From Albugo candida (lineage: Eukaryota; Oomycota; Peronosporomycetes; Albuginales), in the NCBI GenBank assembly GCA_040437565.1, contig JBDOQK010000047.1, positions 1 through 64,000 on the forward strand: a stretch of 64,000 nucleotides of DNA, written 5' to 3'. Positions within the stretch are counted from its first letter, which is position 1, and every line of letters starts with the position of its first letter. Of the stretch, positions 44,696 to 55,301 are shown piece by piece. Under the pieces are notes generated by a model. The model was not told the DNA's origin and ran no database searches. It saw only the letters and a program-made list of their open reading frames with translations. Made by a program: the position numbers and the translations under genes.

Positions 44696-46840
44696 TCAGT
44701 CTTCCAATAAATTGTGATGGATTGTTAGATACTTTAAAATCACACCGTTGGTCCATCCGAATCCAAACTGAGTAAAGTACTCTCCTCCAGCGCCCAAGCC
44801 GCCCAATTCAGTCGAATTGTATTTCTCGTACATAAGTCCCGTGTGTTTCCATGCTGTGTGACTCGTTCGGATCCAGGATTTTGCAAGCTCTCGAGCTAAT
44901 TCGTGAGCTTCTGCGTTGTTCACATGCAAAAGTCCTTCAATCATGATATCTTGCGCGGGAGCCCAAGCATTCGGAGCATCCCATTGTTGTCCAGTGAATA
45001 ATGTGGTCGTCTGGGCACCACCAATTTTGATCAGTCCGGAATTTTTGAATGATTTCACAACTCTACCCAAACGATCGGTATCTTTGGCATCAAAAGCTTT
45101 AGCCCACAACGGAGAATAGTCGGAAATTGATGGAATTGACGAATGTAAGTTTGTCATAAGATCGAAATCCTTCCAAGTCGATTCTTTATCACTCCATAAA
45201 ATCGCATGGATAGCTTCAGCTCGATCTCTAGCTGCTCGTTTGTACTTTTTCTCCTGCTTGGAATTGCCGAGAATCCTATGAAATTCCATCATATTTCGCT
45301 CCATACGATACATTATCGCATTCAAATCCACAGGAATGATAGAAGACGTAGAGATTGTGCGTAAATCAACACCATTTCGAAGCCATCGACTGCTAAAGTC
45401 CCATCCGCTTTCAGCAGCTGCGATGATGTCATTGTAATAAGTATATTTCATTTTTTGGTTTCGCTGAAAATGCACCTTTTGCGGATCTGATCGATTGGCT
45501 GCATACGCGGCTATGGAGAATGGATACATATCAGAGGCGATCGTGACATCTTCTCGATACGATTCTGGTCGAGGATGATTTGCGGTCGAAATGTATCGAT
45601 TGAGGACGTATCTGACTGGAGACCTTACGCTTCCGTTTGTATCGTGACGTAACAATTCAACAGCATGACCACTTGGACCTTTTTCCATCCAGAAAGAATA
45701 TTCTCTGTCAAGAAGCGGTACAGCATAACGCAAGTAGTCAATATCGTACATGATCCCAGTAGCCAGATGCTCCCTCAAGGCGACAATCTTGACCATATCT
45801 GAAAGAAGCGGAGGCTGAGATCGAGTCAAGTAATAAATCCTTCCTCCATTTGGAACAAAGCCAAATTCCTCCACATACTTCAGCAGGTTATTGACCACAC
45901 CTTTCGCGGTTTGTTTCATATTGCTCACCATTAACCCGGTCACAATCCAATACGAATCCCAGTAATAAGACTCCCGAAATCGTCCGCCGGGAACGACAAC
46001 GACATGAGGTGCTTTCAGGCCTTTCGTATTCGTATGCAGAAAAGATCCTCGAACTCCTCGTTTCGGACTTCGACCCAAATACTTCCACGCCTGATATAGT
46101 TCAAAAGCCCATTCTCGATACTCTGGCTCAAGTATGTTGGCAATCATTGGAGGCGAAATCTGTTCCCTGAAATCCATTGGGGTCACTGGATTCAGATCTG
46201 AGCCAGGTTGGTCGAAATGCTTCGATACAAATTCCCGTAAGGAATTTTGATACAATATTTTGTGCGTGTCATTTGTGTAATTATACATTTCCAAAAAAGT
46301 ATGAAAAGAGAGCTTTTTCTGTTCGAATTCTCGAATTACCGCAGTATAAGTAGTGTTTCGTCGTAATGGCATATCCACAAAGTGTTTACTATCCGGATAT
46401 ATATCTGCCATTTGGACAGAATGCATCAGATCTCCCTGGCAATATAAGCTCATCATCTCGAGTGTGTGATTATCGAGTTGACGAAGCCACCACGTCTGTT
46501 TGTTGGTGACATTCTCGATGGATGCCACTTTGAATGCAGTGTGATCTTGTCGAGATGATAACAAATTCGATACAATTGACCAATCCCAATCATTTAATTC
46601 TGTCGAAATGAGATGAATTTGGAAGTGTTCATGCTTTGTGGATATGACGGTGGAGAAAAGGAGGAATACAAACATCCATTTTGGGGCATTTAGTTTCATC
46701 ACTTTATATTTTGCAGCTGATTTAGTTGGAGTTATTCCATGGCGAAATTCTTTGGTATTTAGTTGCATTGGCGATTCATTAAATTGCGTATCCGATTCAT
46801 TTGATGGTGTCATTAATTTCTTGATGACGTAATACAGCAC
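44696..46840 (-). CDS. trehalase, glycoside hydrolase family 37 (copy 2)
   Basis: Intronless, 714 residues from the ATG at 46840. The ATG at 46699 gives a classical signal peptide (MKLNAPKWMFVFLLFSTVIS) and may be the true start; from 46840 the protein would have a cytosolic tail and a signal anchor. Signatures: PGGRFRESYYWDSYW, GGRIYYLTRSQPPLLSDMV, HPRPESYRED, AAESGWDFSSRW, IPVDLNAIMYRME, QWDAPNAWAPAQD and GAGGEYFTQFGFGWTNGV. The catalytic Asp and Glu are present. It is clearly a paralogue of the neighbouring trehalase, with many differences, so the duplication is old. It probably acts in the secretory route or outside the cell. Confidence 0.95.
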   Translation of the reverse strand: MLYYVIKKLMTPSNESDTQFNESPMQLNTKEFRHGITPTKSAAKYKVMKLNAPKWMFVFLLFSTVISTKHEHFQIHLISTELNDWDWSIVSNLLSSRQDHTAFKVASIENVTNKQTWWLRQLDNHTLEMMSLYCQGDLMHSVQMADIYPDSKHFVDMPLRRNTTYTAVIREFEQKKLSFHTFLEMYNYTNDTHKILYQNSLREFVSKHFDQPGSDLNPVTPMDFREQISPPMIANILEPEYREWAFELYQAWKYLGRSPKRGVRGSFLHTNTKGLKAPHVVVVPGGRFRESYYWDSYWIVTGLMVSNMKQTAKGVVNNLLKYVEEFGFVPNGGRIYYLTRSQPPLLSDMVKIVALREHLATGIMYDIDYLRYAVPLLDREYSFWMEKGPSGHAVELLRHDTNGSVRSPVRYVLNRYISTANHPRPESYREDVTIASDMYPFSIAAYAANRSDPQKVHFQRNQKMKYTYYNDIIAAAESGWDFSSRWLRNGVDLRTISTSSIIPVDLNAIMYRMERNMMEFHRILGNSKQEKKYKRAARDRAEAIHAILWSDKESTWKDFDLMTNLHSSIPSISDYSPLWAKAFDAKDTDRLGRVVKSFKNSGLIKIGGAQTTTLFTGQQWDAPNAWAPAQDIMIEGLLHVNNAEAHELARELAKSWIRTSHTAWKHTGLMYEKYNSTELGGLGAGGEYFTQFGFGWTNGVILKYLTIHHNLLED

Positions 46841-46922
46841 CTAAGCCTAGCAATAATGTTTAGGGGAGTCGCTTCTTCGCTTTTAATCAAATAGCCCCAT
46901 CTTAATATATCATGTGTAAACA

Positions 46923-49680
46923 CTAATTGAGTTGAACAGTATTTATTCTTTTTGCACTCGAGTTGCTCTCTTGGCTTGTCATTGCTATTGCCAACGCAAT
47001 TCTTTTCGGATATTGAGGTCTATCGCCTGCATCCTTTGCGAATATCCTCTGATAGAGCATAATCCTTTCGGCCACGTGAAACTCTATAAATTCATAATAC
47101 AGTAAGGCAATTTCCAAATTACTATCGCCATGAATTTTCAGCTTTTCGAAATCTGACGACGATAATGCGATACATAGCCTGATGAACTCTCAAATGTTCT
47201 GCCAAGTTATGATCGGCACCATATTCATGAAACGCGATGCTTCTCGAAACAAAAATTTGCAGCTGCTTCAACATTTCCCTTGCACCGATTCATTGCCTCA
47301 ATAGCTAATAACCTTGAAAATCCCATTTCAATCAATGAATTCAATTTTCGAGACCTTCGAAATCGAATAATCAATGGTCGTTGCTGTGCTTTGATCATTT
47401 GAAGTGCTCGATCGACACTTAAAGAACTCAGAGCGTGTCCATTTGCGTGAACAATTACATCATATAGCTGTATTTGACCTTTTTTTTCGGCACCAAACAT
47501 TCTGTCACTCGAATCACGAGGGAAACTTGTCACACAAAGTTCTCCATCGATTTTCTCTAAATACATTCCAAGCACTCGACAATCATCGTCAAAGCGAACA
47601 GTATACTCATCCGACTGTAACGGAGAATTAATCGCAATAGTGCGCGGCTGCATCGCAATCGACTGCGCCACCGGAACGATATCTTGTACTCGAGCAACAG
47701 AAGTTTTGTCGATTCCATTACTTGCGGAGCCGCTTGATGCAGGATACGATGTAGATCCAGAGTGATTCAAACTGGTAGAAGAATGGGTCCTATAGTCTGG
47801 AAGTTCATAAAATAGCAATACAGGTTGAAATCTTCCTTTTAGACATTGGGTAACCACACCATTCCAGGCGCCAAGGTCGAGAACTCGACTATCATCGAAT
47901 AAAAGCCATGTTTTGTGTGCTGAACTGTAAAAAACAGCAACATAATGTCGTCCATAGTAGCATACAAATCCACGGAGATGGTATATTGTACGAAATGCGC
48001 CTGTTGGAATCGATGCATCAAACGCTTTTGCTAAATCAATGCGATTTGAGATGTTGGAAAGGAGCTGCTGGACTTGGCCAGTAGACGCCGAATCCGTAGC
48101 CCATAGAATCGACATTGCAAAAACCATTGGAAATCGATGAATGGAACGCTACACAAGTGCAGTTAGTCAGTGGTTTTTTGGGGAGAATGCCAGTATATAA
48201 GACACCTGTTTGATGTTACGGCCGGTACATCCCCTCACATCACAAGCCGGAGCAACATCAGTGGTCGACATGTAGCGAAGCATGTCTTCCATACACTTGA
48301 AACTCCAGCTATAACAGTAGGTGGCATATGTGGTAAATACTAGGTTGCTGTATAAATCCCATGCGGAAGTGTGTTGACAGGTTGCACAAAAGTATCGGTC
48401 GTAGATCTGATGGCTGAATACGACATGGGGAATACTATTGGCATCATACACAGCTTCAGGAAGCTCCGCATACTCGTCCATACTCGCTGTTCGACCAGAT
48501 GATTCGAGGACTTCAGCAGGTTTTTCCGATTTTTGAGCTTGGGTAACATCCTTAAATGGAAATTGAGCAAAAAACAAGAATAGAAGACCTCAGCTTTCGT
48601 ACTGTTTCTTGATGCATGATGTTGAGAAGAGCTAGCTGGAAAAAAATGGTATCAATGGCTGAGGTCTGACGCCTGAGATTCCGTTCAATCGGCTTACCAA
48701 AGTTTCTTCCGCATCGTACATCATCCCTTCTTGAAAGTTCTTATCCTGGATAGAGTGAGGAATTCGATTCAGTATCAGCCACTTCCGCGCAAAATGATAT
48801 CCTTACCGCTTTATACAATACGCTGAGGCCTTTCCGAAGAGCACGGGAGTCCAACGCGCCGCTTGAGATATCATCATACTCCCTCATGATTGACTAAAAT
48901 GAAGAGATAAGCATGGGATTCATCGCCCTGTATCAACTCACGAGACCTGTAAGGCGCGAAGAACGTTGGCTTCGATGGTAACAGCCTCCTGCTTGATCTC
49001 GGCACTCAGCAGAAATTGACGCATCGACTGCAGATGCCAAAAGCTCTGAATGACGACATTCAGAAAGCAACTATTTTCGCCTTATCAAACCACCCGTTAC
49101 GTAATTGACATCCATACACCGCAACAGAAATCTTACCGGCGTTATTCATAAGGCCTCTATGAATTGAAGGACCTTTGAGCATAATGCGTTTGCCTTTCTT
49201 TGCCATCGCATCAATTGGTTTGAGGCACGGAGAAGTGGAAGGAGATGGATTGGACACTGGCGAATATTGATAGTTGGCAAATTCCCCTTCACACTCTTCT
49301 TCTTCACCTGTGATGACTCGTAAACCATGCAGCCATTCTCGAGCGGATGTATCCGAAGGCGCTATGAGCTCCAAAACACGTTCGACTTGATCAATTTGCT
49401 GAACCACGGTCACAAGAAGTCCGTATCTCCGAGAACTCCATACGTCAACACTCTTGACTTTGTACCCACGAAGCGGTCGAATAAAATTCAAATCTCCGGA
49501 AGAAGGCTGAAATTTGAATGTCGATAAGACTGCGGTTTCTTTTGCCAGGACGCAGTATCTCAAGTGGCGAGGACGCACATTGACCATTGAACGAATTTTC
49601 AGGTTCAGCCAGCCGCGTGCGACGATACTTCCAAAATTGGAGGAAGCTGATTGTGAATGATTTTCTGCTGTTTGCTCCAT
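46923..49680 (-). CDS. USP53/54-like deubiquitinase with PH-like, PDZ-like and UBA parts
   Basis: Exons on the minus strand: 49680-49137, 49080-48947, 48893-48807, 48745-48698 (48 nt), 48635-48603 (33 nt), 48550-48206, 48148-47234 and, tentatively, 47186-46923. Introns are 47-62 bp. The total is 789 residues; without the last join the frame stops at 47225 (704 residues). The N-terminus looks like a PH domain (GWLNLKI, RYCVLAK, REWLHGLRVI). The DUB core has GENSCFLNVVIQSFWHL with the Cys in the same place as the NSCFLN box of USP53/54, and HLRGFVCYYGRHYVAVFYSS / WLLFDDSRV with the His, then KGRFQPVLLFYE. A PDZ-like stretch follows (VRFDD, LGMYLEKIDG, LSVDRALQMI), then a UBA (LIEMGFSRLLAIEAMNRCKGN). 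USP53/54 cut K63 chains in animals; plant relatives were long called inactive. Confidence 0.85.
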
Positions 49681-50584
49681 ATCTGATTCCGTATTGGGTT
49701 ACTGAGCACTTATTGAGGAGATGGGATCTACTCAATTAGAATTTGAAGAGTTACGAATTGTAAAAGAACAGCACAATGTAGAAAAATGGATCGTCTAATT
49801 AGTTTGGTCGAATCGTTATGAAAATTGCCTGCCTGCCATCAGTTTGCTATGATTGGTCAAAACTACATTGTATTTCAGCAAGTGTTAGAGAAGAAGGACG
49901 CCATTCTTTATCGTGTCAGAATTGCTGGGAGAATATGAATCAAATGATGAATTATAGCTTAGACTGCTTTCTGGATTTTTTACCTATCTAATTGTAGCTC
50001 CAAATTCTTCCTTGATGATGCCGAGGACGATTTGTTTCATGTTTTCTGACAGACTGGATAGAATACAGATTTATAGCCAATGAATACATCTATTCGTCTT
50101 CATCTTCTTCATCGATATTATATCGCACCGGTTTCCTTTGCCGTAAATTTCGTCGCGGACTAAAGGCAACCACCGATGATTTACCCACCTCCAATGAGCA
50201 CAGTCGTCGAGATACCGACGCTAATCGTTGACTAACGACTTGATATTTATCTTCGAGTATTTTCAGTCGCCTTTGCAGCGTAGTTGTNNNNNNNNNNNNN
50301 NNNNNNNNNNNNNNNNNNNNNNNNNNNNNNNNNNNNNNNNNNNNNNNNNNNNNNNNNNNNNNNNNNNNNNNNNNNNNNNNNNNNNNNGAAGGACGCCATT
50401 CTTTATCGTGTCAGAATTGCTGGGAGAATATGAATCAAATGATGAATTATAGCTTAGACTGCTTTCTGGATTTTTTACCTATCTAATTGTAGCTCCAAAT
50501 TCTTCCTTGATGATGCCGAGGACGATTTGTTTCATGTTTTCTGACAGACTGGATAGAATACAGATTTATAGCCAATGAATACAT
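49681..50584. other. intergenic with duplicated 3' end of the next gene
   Basis: Contains the first copy of a duplicated flank (49893-50287), whose last 200 bp are a second image of the 3' end of the PHD-DDT gene. No other feature is seen. Confidence 0.6.
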
Positions 50585-50782
50585 CTATTCGTCTTCATCT
50601 TCTTCATCGATATTATATCGCACCGGTTTCCTTTGCCGTAAATTTCGTCGCGGACTAAAGGCAACCACCGATGATTTACCCACCTCCAATGAGCACAGTC
50701 GTCGAGATACCGACGCTAATCGTTGACTAACGACTTGATATTTATCTTCGAGTATTTTCAGTCGCCTTTGCAGCGTAGTTGT
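49893..50782. repeat. 395-bp direct duplication around a 100-N gap (assembly artefact)
   Basis: 49893-50287 is repeated at 50388-50782 with N at 50288-50387. The real 3' end of the PHD-DDT gene is in the second copy (stop at 50585). Confidence 0.93.
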
Positions 50783-52202
50783 GAGTCGATACCATAAGTA
50801 AAGATCGCCTGAATGAGCAGAAATCGACAACTTATCCAAAAAATCGCTCAATACAGCATATGTCGTACAGACCTAAGCAATGATACTATCATTCCACCAA
50901 ATCTTACCGAGTAGGGGGACGTACCGGTTCCCAATTGCTTCCATTGATCGCAGAGGAGCGGCATAACCAAAAGGCAGAAGGATTGATATGCGTTTCGTTT
51001 TCCAATATCCAGTAAATCCGATCCTTTGCGTCGATTCCAGCTATATCATCCCGCTGTATGATATTGTAATGAGAATCGTAATGGACCATAATGAGAGATA
51101 CAATACCAGCGATTCATCATTCTCGAGATTTCGTATGGAATCATTCAAAGTTGTATTTGCGTCGAATTGCTGCTCACAGATATATTTCAATAACAACACG
51201 CGGGTTGATAGACTCATTTCAGAATAGGAATCGGTCGAATTGATGCATTTCGAAATGGAATGGTTATCGCGGTTGTGTACGATAAACTTGCGTATCGTAT
51301 CCCTCCAATTTCGTCCTCTAAGAATCGTTCAAGTGAGAAATGGATATCGTCTACTGGATACATACTTGCTCGTAGGAAATCCAATGTTCTTCAGCAATTG
51401 TGTATGTATCCGTGAGAGGATGAGCTCGTGTGATGAAGGATTCAAGACAGCATCCGCTAGTGTCTAGGAAGGGCTCGTCAAATCCACGGACATCACCTTA
51501 AAGATAACGATGCACCTCAAGCTCGACATGTTGCATGGGAATCTCGAGTCCAAACGCACGAAATCTGTTTAGAAATCGGAAAACCACTGCGAAATTACAG
51601 TCTCGCTGGAGTTCGATATATTTGTTTTCAGCCGGATCATGATTCAATCGTTTGCTTCGCTTTTCATCGCACGTCGGTGCACAAGCTTCTTCACAGTGTC
51701 GGCAACGCCACTCGTCGGCATCTATATCGTCTACTTTGACAAGGTAGCATTCCTACACAAAAGAATGAAGATGATGAAGATCATTCTCTGTCAATTGCAT
51801 CGATGAAAAACCTGATGAACCGTCATCTCACATGTACGACAACGTAAATCACAACGTCTCGAAGTTCTTGTGCTTGTCTTTCCACAAACACGACAAATGT
51901 CACTTATCCGTATCAAACGCTGTACCATTTTCCGCGAAGAATCATTTCTCGATATCCTTTCATTCTTATTTTGGACATGTGGTTTGTCTCTCATGGCGCT
52001 TGAAAGCTTAATCTGTAGCCATCCGTTCAGCGTATTCTCTGGCCTTACAGGCGGCTTTTTAGCTCGTGATGTTCTATTCCCTTGGAAGAAAGACAGATAT
52101 TAAGTACAGTGTCAGGAAATCGGCATCAATGCTATACTTTTGTGGCTTAATCGTACGTTTAGAGCCTTTGCCATTTACAATCTGCGTCACGGTTTTCGTC
52201 AT
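50585..52202 (-). CDS. PHD finger, DDT and WHIM chromatin protein
   Basis: Seven exons on the minus strand: 52202-52138, 52073-51812, 51752-51516, 51463-51366, 51317-51107, 51053-50925 and 50872-50585. Introns are 48-64 bp. The total is 1290 nt, 429 residues. A basic start is followed by a C4HC3 PHD finger made across an intron (CRVCGK, CDLRCRTC, HQECYLV, WRCRHCEEAC). Then comes a DDT domain (FAVVFRFLNRFRAFGLEIP, LADAVLNPSSHELILSRIHTQLL), a WHIM-type stretch (RNWRDTIRKFI, MSLSTRVLLLKYICE, GIDAKDRIYWILEN) and a basic plus acidic tail (RRNLRQRKP, DEEDEDE). DDT-WHIM proteins are partners of ISWI remodellers and PHD fingers read histone tails, so this is likely an ISWI-type accessory subunit, though far smaller than BAZ or RSF1 proteins. 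Divergent from TFIIS, with 143 bp between the starts. Confidence 0.85.
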
Positions 52203-52345
52203 TGTGAGAGATTTCTCAACTTGATATGGATGAGAGATGTTGAAAGGGCCTTCTAATCGAGCGCCAACTATACTGAATCGGATATCAATGTACGTACTAT
52301 TTTTTATTGGTTTCTAGAATCCTTTGAGCCTTTTCGACGTAACCA

Positions 52346-53272
52346 ATGGAAGAAGTATCACAATTACATCGCAAATTACTTCGTTTCCAGCGTGGGGACA
52401 GCACGGACATTGGTGAAGCGTTAGACCTACTACGAGCTCTGGAATCCAAACCGATTACCGTCAACATTTTGAAAGAAACAAAGCTTGGCCAAACTGTTGC
52501 CAAACTTCGAAAACATGACAGCGAAAAGATCCAAAATCAGTCAAAAAGTCTGATTCATAGCTGGAAGTCCATTCTAACGCTCTCTCCTCGTACCAATTCG
52601 TCTTCAGGCTCATCGCCGACAGCTGCGAGGCCAATGGCGAAAAGCCCTTCTTCCGCATGCAAAGCAAAATCGCCTCGTTCCGAGCCAATCAAACGTCGGG
52701 AAACCAATAGTAGCTCTTCAACAGCCTTTCTACCACCGGGATTGGATAAAATGCGTGCCACCGTGCGTACAAAGATGAAGGAGAATCTTGAGCTCGCTGA
52801 TGCTGACACTTGCAATGCTCCTGATGTAGCTACCGCGATCGAAATCGCTATGGCGCGTATGTTCAATATCGGTTTTCCGGGAGAGAACAAGAAAGATTAC
52901 ACGGCCAAATTCCGTCAATTGTCATTCAACTTGAAAAAGAATCCTCGATTACGCGAAGACTTGCTTCAGGATGCTGTGAGTGCCGAGCAGTTAATCAACA
53001 TGTCACCTGAAGAACTCGCTACGGATGAAAAGCGACACGAGATAGAGAAATTACGAGACGATGCTTTTCAAAGAGCTCGTTTGGATTGGGCTGACGCAAA
53101 TGAAGACAAAATCAACAAGCAATGTGGCATTGAAAATAGTAAAGGCTTATTTACGTGTGGTCGATGTAAATCATCAAAAACTAGCAATACGCAGAAACAG
53201 ACTCGTAGTGCCGATGAACCAATGACTGTCTTTGTGCAGTGTCATAACTGTGGAAATCGCTGGAAATGTTGA
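52346..53272 (+). CDS. TFIIS: transcription elongation factor TFIIS
   Basis: Intronless, 308 residues, the usual length of TFIIS. It rescues stalled RNA polymerase II by stimulating transcript cleavage. The N-terminal LW/TFS2N domain is helical (ALDLLRALESKPITVNILKET, LGQTVAKLRKH, LIHSWKSIL). A Ser-rich linker follows, then the central polymerase-binding domain (AIEIAMARMF, DYTAKFRQLSFNLKKNPRLR, MSPEELATDEKR). The C-terminal zinc ribbon from about residue 270 has CGRCKSSKT, the catalytic acidic pair in RSADEPMTVFVQC, and CGNRWKC. Every element needed for activity is present. One possible paralogue-type variant (TFIIS versus a TFIIS-like protein) cannot be excluded, but the ribbon is canonical. 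Confidence 0.96.
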   Translation: MEEVSQLHRKLLRFQRGDSTDIGEALDLLRALESKPITVNILKETKLGQTVAKLRKHDSEKIQNQSKSLIHSWKSILTLSPRTNSSSGSSPTAARPMAKSPSSACKAKSPRSEPIKRRETNSSSSTAFLPPGLDKMRATVRTKMKENLELADADTCNAPDVATAIEIAMARMFNIGFPGENKKDYTAKFRQLSFNLKKNPRLREDLLQDAVSAEQLINMSPEELATDEKRHEIEKLRDDAFQRARLDWADANEDKINKQCGIENSKGLFTCGRCKSSKTSNTQKQTRSADEPMTVFVQCHNCGNRWKC

Positions 53273-53591
53273 GCTATAAGTATTCGCATCGATCCATCGT
53301 AACAGAATACTTTTCGACAATGTAAATTGTATATATTGCCATCTCTCCAATTGCGCCGTCGCCCTTTCTTTGCATCGATTTCTCATAACATTGGACTCAC
53401 TCATTGTTCTTCGGCTTATCGTCAGCTCCTTCCCGCCCGTCAAGCATCCAATCTGCTCCTGTTCTCCAGCTCTATTCCCGAATTCCGAGCTCTGAAGCCC
53501 AACCAAACACTACAAATGTCTTCACTTTCGACGCGGTTTCTTTGAGATCGACGAGATATCAGTTTCGAGTGATTTATCCATAATTAGCCTC
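53273..53591. other. intergenic, no feature seen
   Basis: Between TFIIS and SEC14-GOLD, both on the plus strand. A 72-codon plus frame lies here, but it has no motif and overlaps the likely 3' end of TFIIS. Confidence 0.5.
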
Positions 53592-55201
53592 ATGGAAGAG
53601 CAGCGGATTCCGGAGCTCTCTACTGAACGCTTTGGCGATATTGACAGCGATGCAAAAGTGATTGAAAAAGGTCTTAATGATTGGGAAATGGAATTCGCAA
53701 ATGAGACGGCTGAAGTGAGCCTTTCACGTAAATCGATAATCTTTAACATTTGATCGATCGATAGGATTGTGAGTCGCACGCTTCATTTGGACTGCTTCGG
53801 GATCCTGCTCTCGAGAACGAAGACTTGACGTTAAGCTCGCAACATAAAAACGATTCAGCTTGGAGCGATATTCCAGTCATTCAAGCGTCATCGTCCATGC
53901 TTCTCGTAGATGCCACGACACAATGGCGCTGTTATATCGCATCCAAATCGCCTGAGGAAGAATCCGAAAAGCTTCGCGGTAAGTACACATTGTATATGCA
54001 CATAATAGTCTCAATATTGTGCTTGCTAGCTTTACGTCAGAGTCTCGAAGAAGATCTGAAGGCCTTTCCGCCGTATAAAGAAGTCGTTGGTGACGTTCGA
54101 CTATTACGCTTCCTTCGTGGGTGCAAGCTCAATGTGTCGGAGGCAGCTTTGAAATATCGAGAGATGCTCCAATTACGCCAAAGACACCAACTCGATCCGA
54201 TTCGAAACAGAATTCTTGACGAAAATCTCCATCCCGAGCAATTTCCGCATTATGATAAAATCGTTTCCAATGTGCCATTTGCCCACAGCTTTGACGCTTT
54301 TGAGACTCCAAATAGCTTTATTACGGAATACAATGTCTTCAGCTTTGAGCTTACGGGTTACGTCGATCTGAAGAGCCTCGACACGAGCATTTCCAATGAC
54401 GAATGGATCGAGTTCCTATTTTATGAAATGGAGTATCGATCCCTACAACTCGATCGATTGAGTCGCGAGAAAGAGTGTTTGGTACAGACGATTTTTGTCA
54501 AAGATCTCAATGGCTTCTCATTCCTTCGCGGCTACCCGACGAGAATTTTGACACTTTTTAGGAATTCCATTGCTTTAGCAACAGCGTGCTACCCAGAAAC
54601 CATACGCGTGACTTTTTTTCTACACGCACCTTGGCTTTTCCATCGACTTTGGCGAAGTCTCAGTCCGTATCTCCAGCAGACACAGCTCCATAAAATCGAT
54701 ATGCGTGGCAGTGAAACGTACGAATCGCTTCTGCAGATGCTTGGGGGACGTGATGGACTGCCGACGCTGATGGGTGGAAAGAACACAAGTATTTCGATCC
54801 CTCCCACCGGCTTACTCGCTCGAGACTCGTATGTATTGCTCTGTGAGCACGGAGCCGTGGAAGCAGATATTACAGCCCGCAAAAGTCTACAAATTCCATT
54901 TCGAACGTTGCTGAATGACACTGTTTGCTGGGAGTTCCAAGTACAGCATTTGGATGTGGATTTTGAGGTACGATTGCGGACACAGGGCGAACAAGGTGGC
55001 GCGTTGGAATGTGTTATCATGCCAAGAATCCGAGCAGTACAAGGAGAGCAAGTGACTGGGGAGTACAGAGCCATCGAGGATGCAACAATCGTTCTTGTGT
55101 GGGACAATACATCCTCTTGGATGCGGAGCAAACGTATCGCGTACAAAGCCAAAGTCGTCCGAGCAACACATGATTTTTCCACTTTAGAAACCTGCGCTTG
55201 A
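53592..55201 (+). CDS. SEC14 (CRAL-TRIO) lipid-transfer protein with GOLD domain
   Basis: Exons 53592-53714, 53765-53978 and 54030-55201, with introns of 50 and 51 bp; 502 residues. The second intron (53979-54029) is 51 nt with no stop in frame, so the unspliced frame stays open; the family alignment (EKLR joined to ALRQSLEEDLKAFP) favours splicing. A CRAL-TRIO N-terminal part (VRLLRFLRGCKLNVSEAALKYREML) is followed by the SEC14 lipid-binding lobe (TIFVKDLNGFSF, ETIRVTFFLHAPWLFHRLWRSL) and a C-terminal GOLD beta-sandwich (TVCWEFQVQHLDVDFEVRLRT, IVLVWDNTSSWMRSKRIAYK). Such proteins carry phosphoinositides or other lipids between membranes; the GOLD domain suggests a Golgi or endosome role. The start is the first ATG after an upstream stop. 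Confidence 0.92.
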
Positions 55202-55301
55202 AATTGGTGGAAATAGAGGCAAATGAGCGATAAACGCTTTGGGAAATGGAATGCTTTTCGCCATATTACTCAATTTTCTCCCTTTACTGCTTCTCGCTAC
55301 C

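Noticed and set aside
42418-46840. Second trehalase as an assembly duplicate
   Set aside because: The two trehalases are in opposite orientation and differ at many residues, so they are true paralogues.
53327-53545. 72-codon plus frame between TFIIS and SEC14-GOLD
   Set aside because: No motif, no splice link that improves either neighbour, and it lies in the likely 3' end of TFIIS.
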